This document shows, piece after piece, positions 62,208 through 64,000 of a stretch of DNA of 64,000 nt. Within the stretch, counting starts at the first letter, position 1; each line of letters opens with the position of its first letter. The notes under the pieces are model-generated. The model did no database searches and was not told where the DNA came from. It was given only the letters and a program-made list of their open reading frames with translations. Source of the DNA: Rubricoccus marinus (lineage in GTDB: Bacteria; Bacteroidota; Rhodothermia; Rhodothermales; Rubricoccaceae). A program made the translations under genes and the position numbers. The stretch spans positions 62,001 through 126,000 of the forward strand of contig NZ_MQWB01000011.1 in the NCBI RefSeq assembly GCF_002257665.1, read 5' to 3'.

Positions 62208-64000
62208 ATGACCACGTTCTCCTGGCGCCTCCTCGGCGCCCTCCTCCTTCTCGTCGTCGCGCCAGCGGCCTCGGCACCGCTGCAGCTGTTCCCCTACTTC
62301 GCCAGCGGCGCGGTGCTCCAGCGCGAGGCCCCGATCCCCGTCTGGGGCCAGGCGGGTGCGGGCGCCGAGGTCACGGTGACGCTCGCGGGCACCAGCGCGA
62401 CCGTAACGGCCGACGCCGCAGGCCGCTGGCGCGCCGCGCTCCCCGCACGCGCCGCTGGCGGACCCTTCGCGATGACCATCGCGTCTGGCGCGCAGACGCG
62501 GACGCTGACGGACCTGTACGTCGGCGACGTGTGGGTGGCCTCGGGCCAGTCCAACATGGAGTGGCGGTTGGACCAGGCCGATGGCGGCATCGCCGAGGCC
62601 AACGCGGCCAACGACCCGCAGCTTCGCCAGTTCAAGGTCCCGAAAGGACTCGCGAACGAGCCCTCGAACACGCTCCCGGCGGGCGCTGCGTGGGCCAGCG
62701 CGACGACGCCAGCGGCCACGCGCGCCTTCTCGGCCGTCGCCTACTACGCGGCGCGAGGCCTCCGCGCCGAGCTCGGTATTCCCATCGGCATCCTCAACAC
62801 GTCCTACGGCGGCAGCCGGATCGAGACGTGGATGTCGGAAGACATGCTCGGGTACGACGAGGGCGACGTGACGCTCGGCAACGGAGAGCCCGAGCGTCAG
62901 CCGACAGTCGCGTGGAACAAGATGGTTCACCCGCTGCTCGGCCTTCCCTTCAAGGGCGTCCTGTGGTACCAGGGCGAGTCCAACGCTGACAACCTGGACG
63001 ACGCGCTCGCCTACGGCGACCTCTTCCAGACCATGATCACCGGCTGGCGCGCGGACTTCGGCCAGGGCGACCTCCCGTTCGTGTGGGTCCAGCTTCCCAA
63101 CTTCGGCGCCCTACAGACGGTAGCTGAGGGCACGCCGCCGACTTACAACGCGTGGCCCGAGCTTCGTGCAGGTCAGAGCCGCGCGCTCGCGCTCCCGAAC
63201 ACCGGCGAGGTCATCTCCATCGACACCGGCAACCCGGACGCCAGCGGCTCCGTGGACATCCACCCGACCAACAAGGAGCCGGTCGGCGAGCGGATGGCGC
63301 TCGTGCTCCGCGAGGTCGCCTACGGTGAAGACATCGTCGCCAGCGGCCCGCGCTACGCCTCCAACCAGCTTCTCGACGATGGCAGCGTCGCGGTGAGCTA
63401 CACCGGCCTCGGCAGCGGCCTCGCGAACGCGGACGGCACGCTGAACGGCTTCACCATCTCGGGCGCGAACGGCACCTTCGTCTGGGCCAACGCCGAGATC
63501 GACGGCGACCGCGTCATCGTGTCGAGCCCGTCCGTCTCGACCCCCGCCATGGTGCGCTACGCGTGGCAGTACAACCCGGGTAACCTGGGCGTACCCGGCG
63601 CGGCAGACCTGACCAACGCCGAGGGCTTGCCCGCGGCGCCGTTCGAAGCCGCGGTCAACCCCGGCTTCTCCATCGCGCAGTTCTCTGCCGCCCGCACGAC
63701 CATCGAGGCCGGTCAGAACACCGTCCTCTCGTGGCGCGTGTTCGACGCCGCCACGGTCACGCTCGACGGTGCGCCTGTGGCCCTGGAGGGCTCGCAATCG
63801 GTCTCGCCAGAGGCCACGACGACCTACACGCTCACGGCCGTGAGCGCCTCTGGCGAGACGCTCACGGCGAGCGTCACCCTTGAGGTGATCGACCCGAGCC
63901 TCATCAACCGCGCCCGCAGCCAGCCCGCGACGGCCTCGACGGTCGAGGCGTGCTGCGGCGATCCGCGAGAGGCGGCGTTCGCCGTGGACGACGACCTCAC
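62208..64000 (+). CDS. sialate-O-acetylesterase-like SGNH esterase with F5/8C module (partial, runs off the window)
   Basis: At least 597 codons are visible and no stop is reached. Signal peptide MTTFSWRLLGALLLLVVAPA. The SGNH esterase has YVGDVWVASGQSNMEWRL (nucleophile Ser in GQSNM), GVLWYQGESNADN and DIHPTNKEPVGERMA (Asp and His), as in SIAE-type acetylesterases. After about residue 490 an Ig-like linker (TYTLTAVSASGET) and the start of an F5/8C domain (INRARSQPATASTVEACCGD) follow, resembling the GH5 protein at 32402. It probably removes acetyl groups from mannan. An in-frame ATG at 62187 is an alternative start. Confidence 0.87.
   Translation, partial: MTTFSWRLLGALLLLVVAPAASAPLQLFPYFASGAVLQREAPIPVWGQAGAGAEVTVTLAGTSATVTADAAGRWRAALPARAAGGPFAMTIASGAQTRTLTDLYVGDVWVASGQSNMEWRLDQADGGIAEANAANDPQLRQFKVPKGLANEPSNTLPAGAAWASATTPAATRAFSAVAYYAARGLRAELGIPIGILNTSYGGSRIETWMSEDMLGYDEGDVTLGNGEPERQPTVAWNKMVHPLLGLPFKGVLWYQGESNADNLDDALAYGDLFQTMITGWRADFGQGDLPFVWVQLPNFGALQTVAEGTPPTYNAWPELRAGQSRALALPNTGEVISIDTGNPDASGSVDIHPTNKEPVGERMALVLREVAYGEDIVASGPRYASNQLLDDGSVAVSYTGLGSGLANADGTLNGFTISGANGTFVWANAEIDGDRVIVSSPSVSTPAMVRYAWQYNPGNLGVPGAADLTNAEGLPAAPFEAAVNPGFSIAQFSAARTTIEAGQNTVLSWRVFDAATVTLDGAPVALEGSQSVSPEATTTYTLTAVSASGETLTASVTLEVIDPSLINRARSQPATASTVEACCGDPREAAFAVDDDL

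Overview
The window looks like chromosomal DNA of a high-GC, probably marine, member of the Rhodothermota (Rubricoccaceae/Rubrivirga-like). This is inference from three things: the very GC-rich codon use, seven secreted proteins ending in a Bacteroidota-type T9SS C-terminal sorting domain, and SGLT-type and TonB-dependent glycan uptake. No rRNA, tRNA or CRISPR array was seen.

Region 1 (1-15.1 kb) is accessory, mobile-element DNA. It opens with a Strawberry-notch-like DExD/H helicase (12-4502, minus) whose Walker A motif is interrupted by a 347-residue LAGLIDADG intein with the hallmarks of class 3. Next comes a two-gene cassette (4854-9574, plus): a small membrane/coiled-coil protein and a 1395-residue protein with a putative nuclease-like N-terminus and a degenerate P-loop. 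A perfect 36-bp terminator palindrome closes it. A second Strawberry-notch copy (9750-10268, minus) is truncated inside Walker A, nine bases before the point where its paralogue carries the intein. Both copies are preceded by a 54-base block that is about 96% identical. A VOC-family dioxygenase follows, then a scrapyard of broken genes: two alcohol dehydrogenase fragments, a truncated Tn3-family transposase, a decayed recombinase copy and an IS remnant. An intact serine recombinase and one Tn3-type terminal repeat are also present.

Region 2 (15.1-64 kb) is a large (galacto/gluco)mannan utilisation locus in five transcription units. Unit I runs leftward from 43.4 kb: TonB-dependent receptor, beta-helix protein, two GH26 mannanase lipoproteins, GH5, GH3, an FHS-type sugar permease, GH9, a CBM protein, a sugar nucleotidyltransferase, galactokinase, an SGLT-like symporter, GH27 alpha-galactosidase, a PAP2/haloperoxidase-like protein and an FG-GAP protein. 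Unit II runs leftward from 49.5 kb: a sodium symporter, GH130 phosphorylase, mannobiose/cellobiose 2-epimerase, a small HTH protein and GH5. A ROK regulator diverges from it. Unit III runs leftward from 56.3 kb: TAT-exported GH5, CBM-GH26, and a secreted fusion of a 2-epimerase with a CE2-like SGNH esterase. Unit IV runs rightward from 56.4 kb: GH9, GH5 and an aldo/keto reductase. A DMT permease and the start of a sialate-O-acetylesterase-like protein (cut by the window end) close the window.

The genes fit one scheme. Esterases deacetylate the polymer, GH27 removes galactose side chains, and GH26/GH5 cut the mannan backbone. Symporters import oligosaccharides and galactose. The epimerase plus GH130 phosphorolyse mannobiose in the cytoplasm, and galactokinase plus the nucleotidyltransferase activate galactose. 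GH9/GH5/GH3 handle glucan or glucomannan. Candidate operators (an ATTGA-type inverted repeat next to a GGAAGCGCTT box) recur at four of the unit starts.

The strangest signal is at DNA level. The decamer CGCCAGAGGC (core CCAGAGGC, complement GCCTCTGG) recurs roughly every 400 bases from 15.4 to 63.9 kb, in all reading frames and between genes, often as perfect inverted pairs. It is absent from the two-gene cassette, the transposon debris and the TonB receptor gene, so it behaves like an uptake-sequence or HIP1-type genome signature that marks native against foreign DNA.
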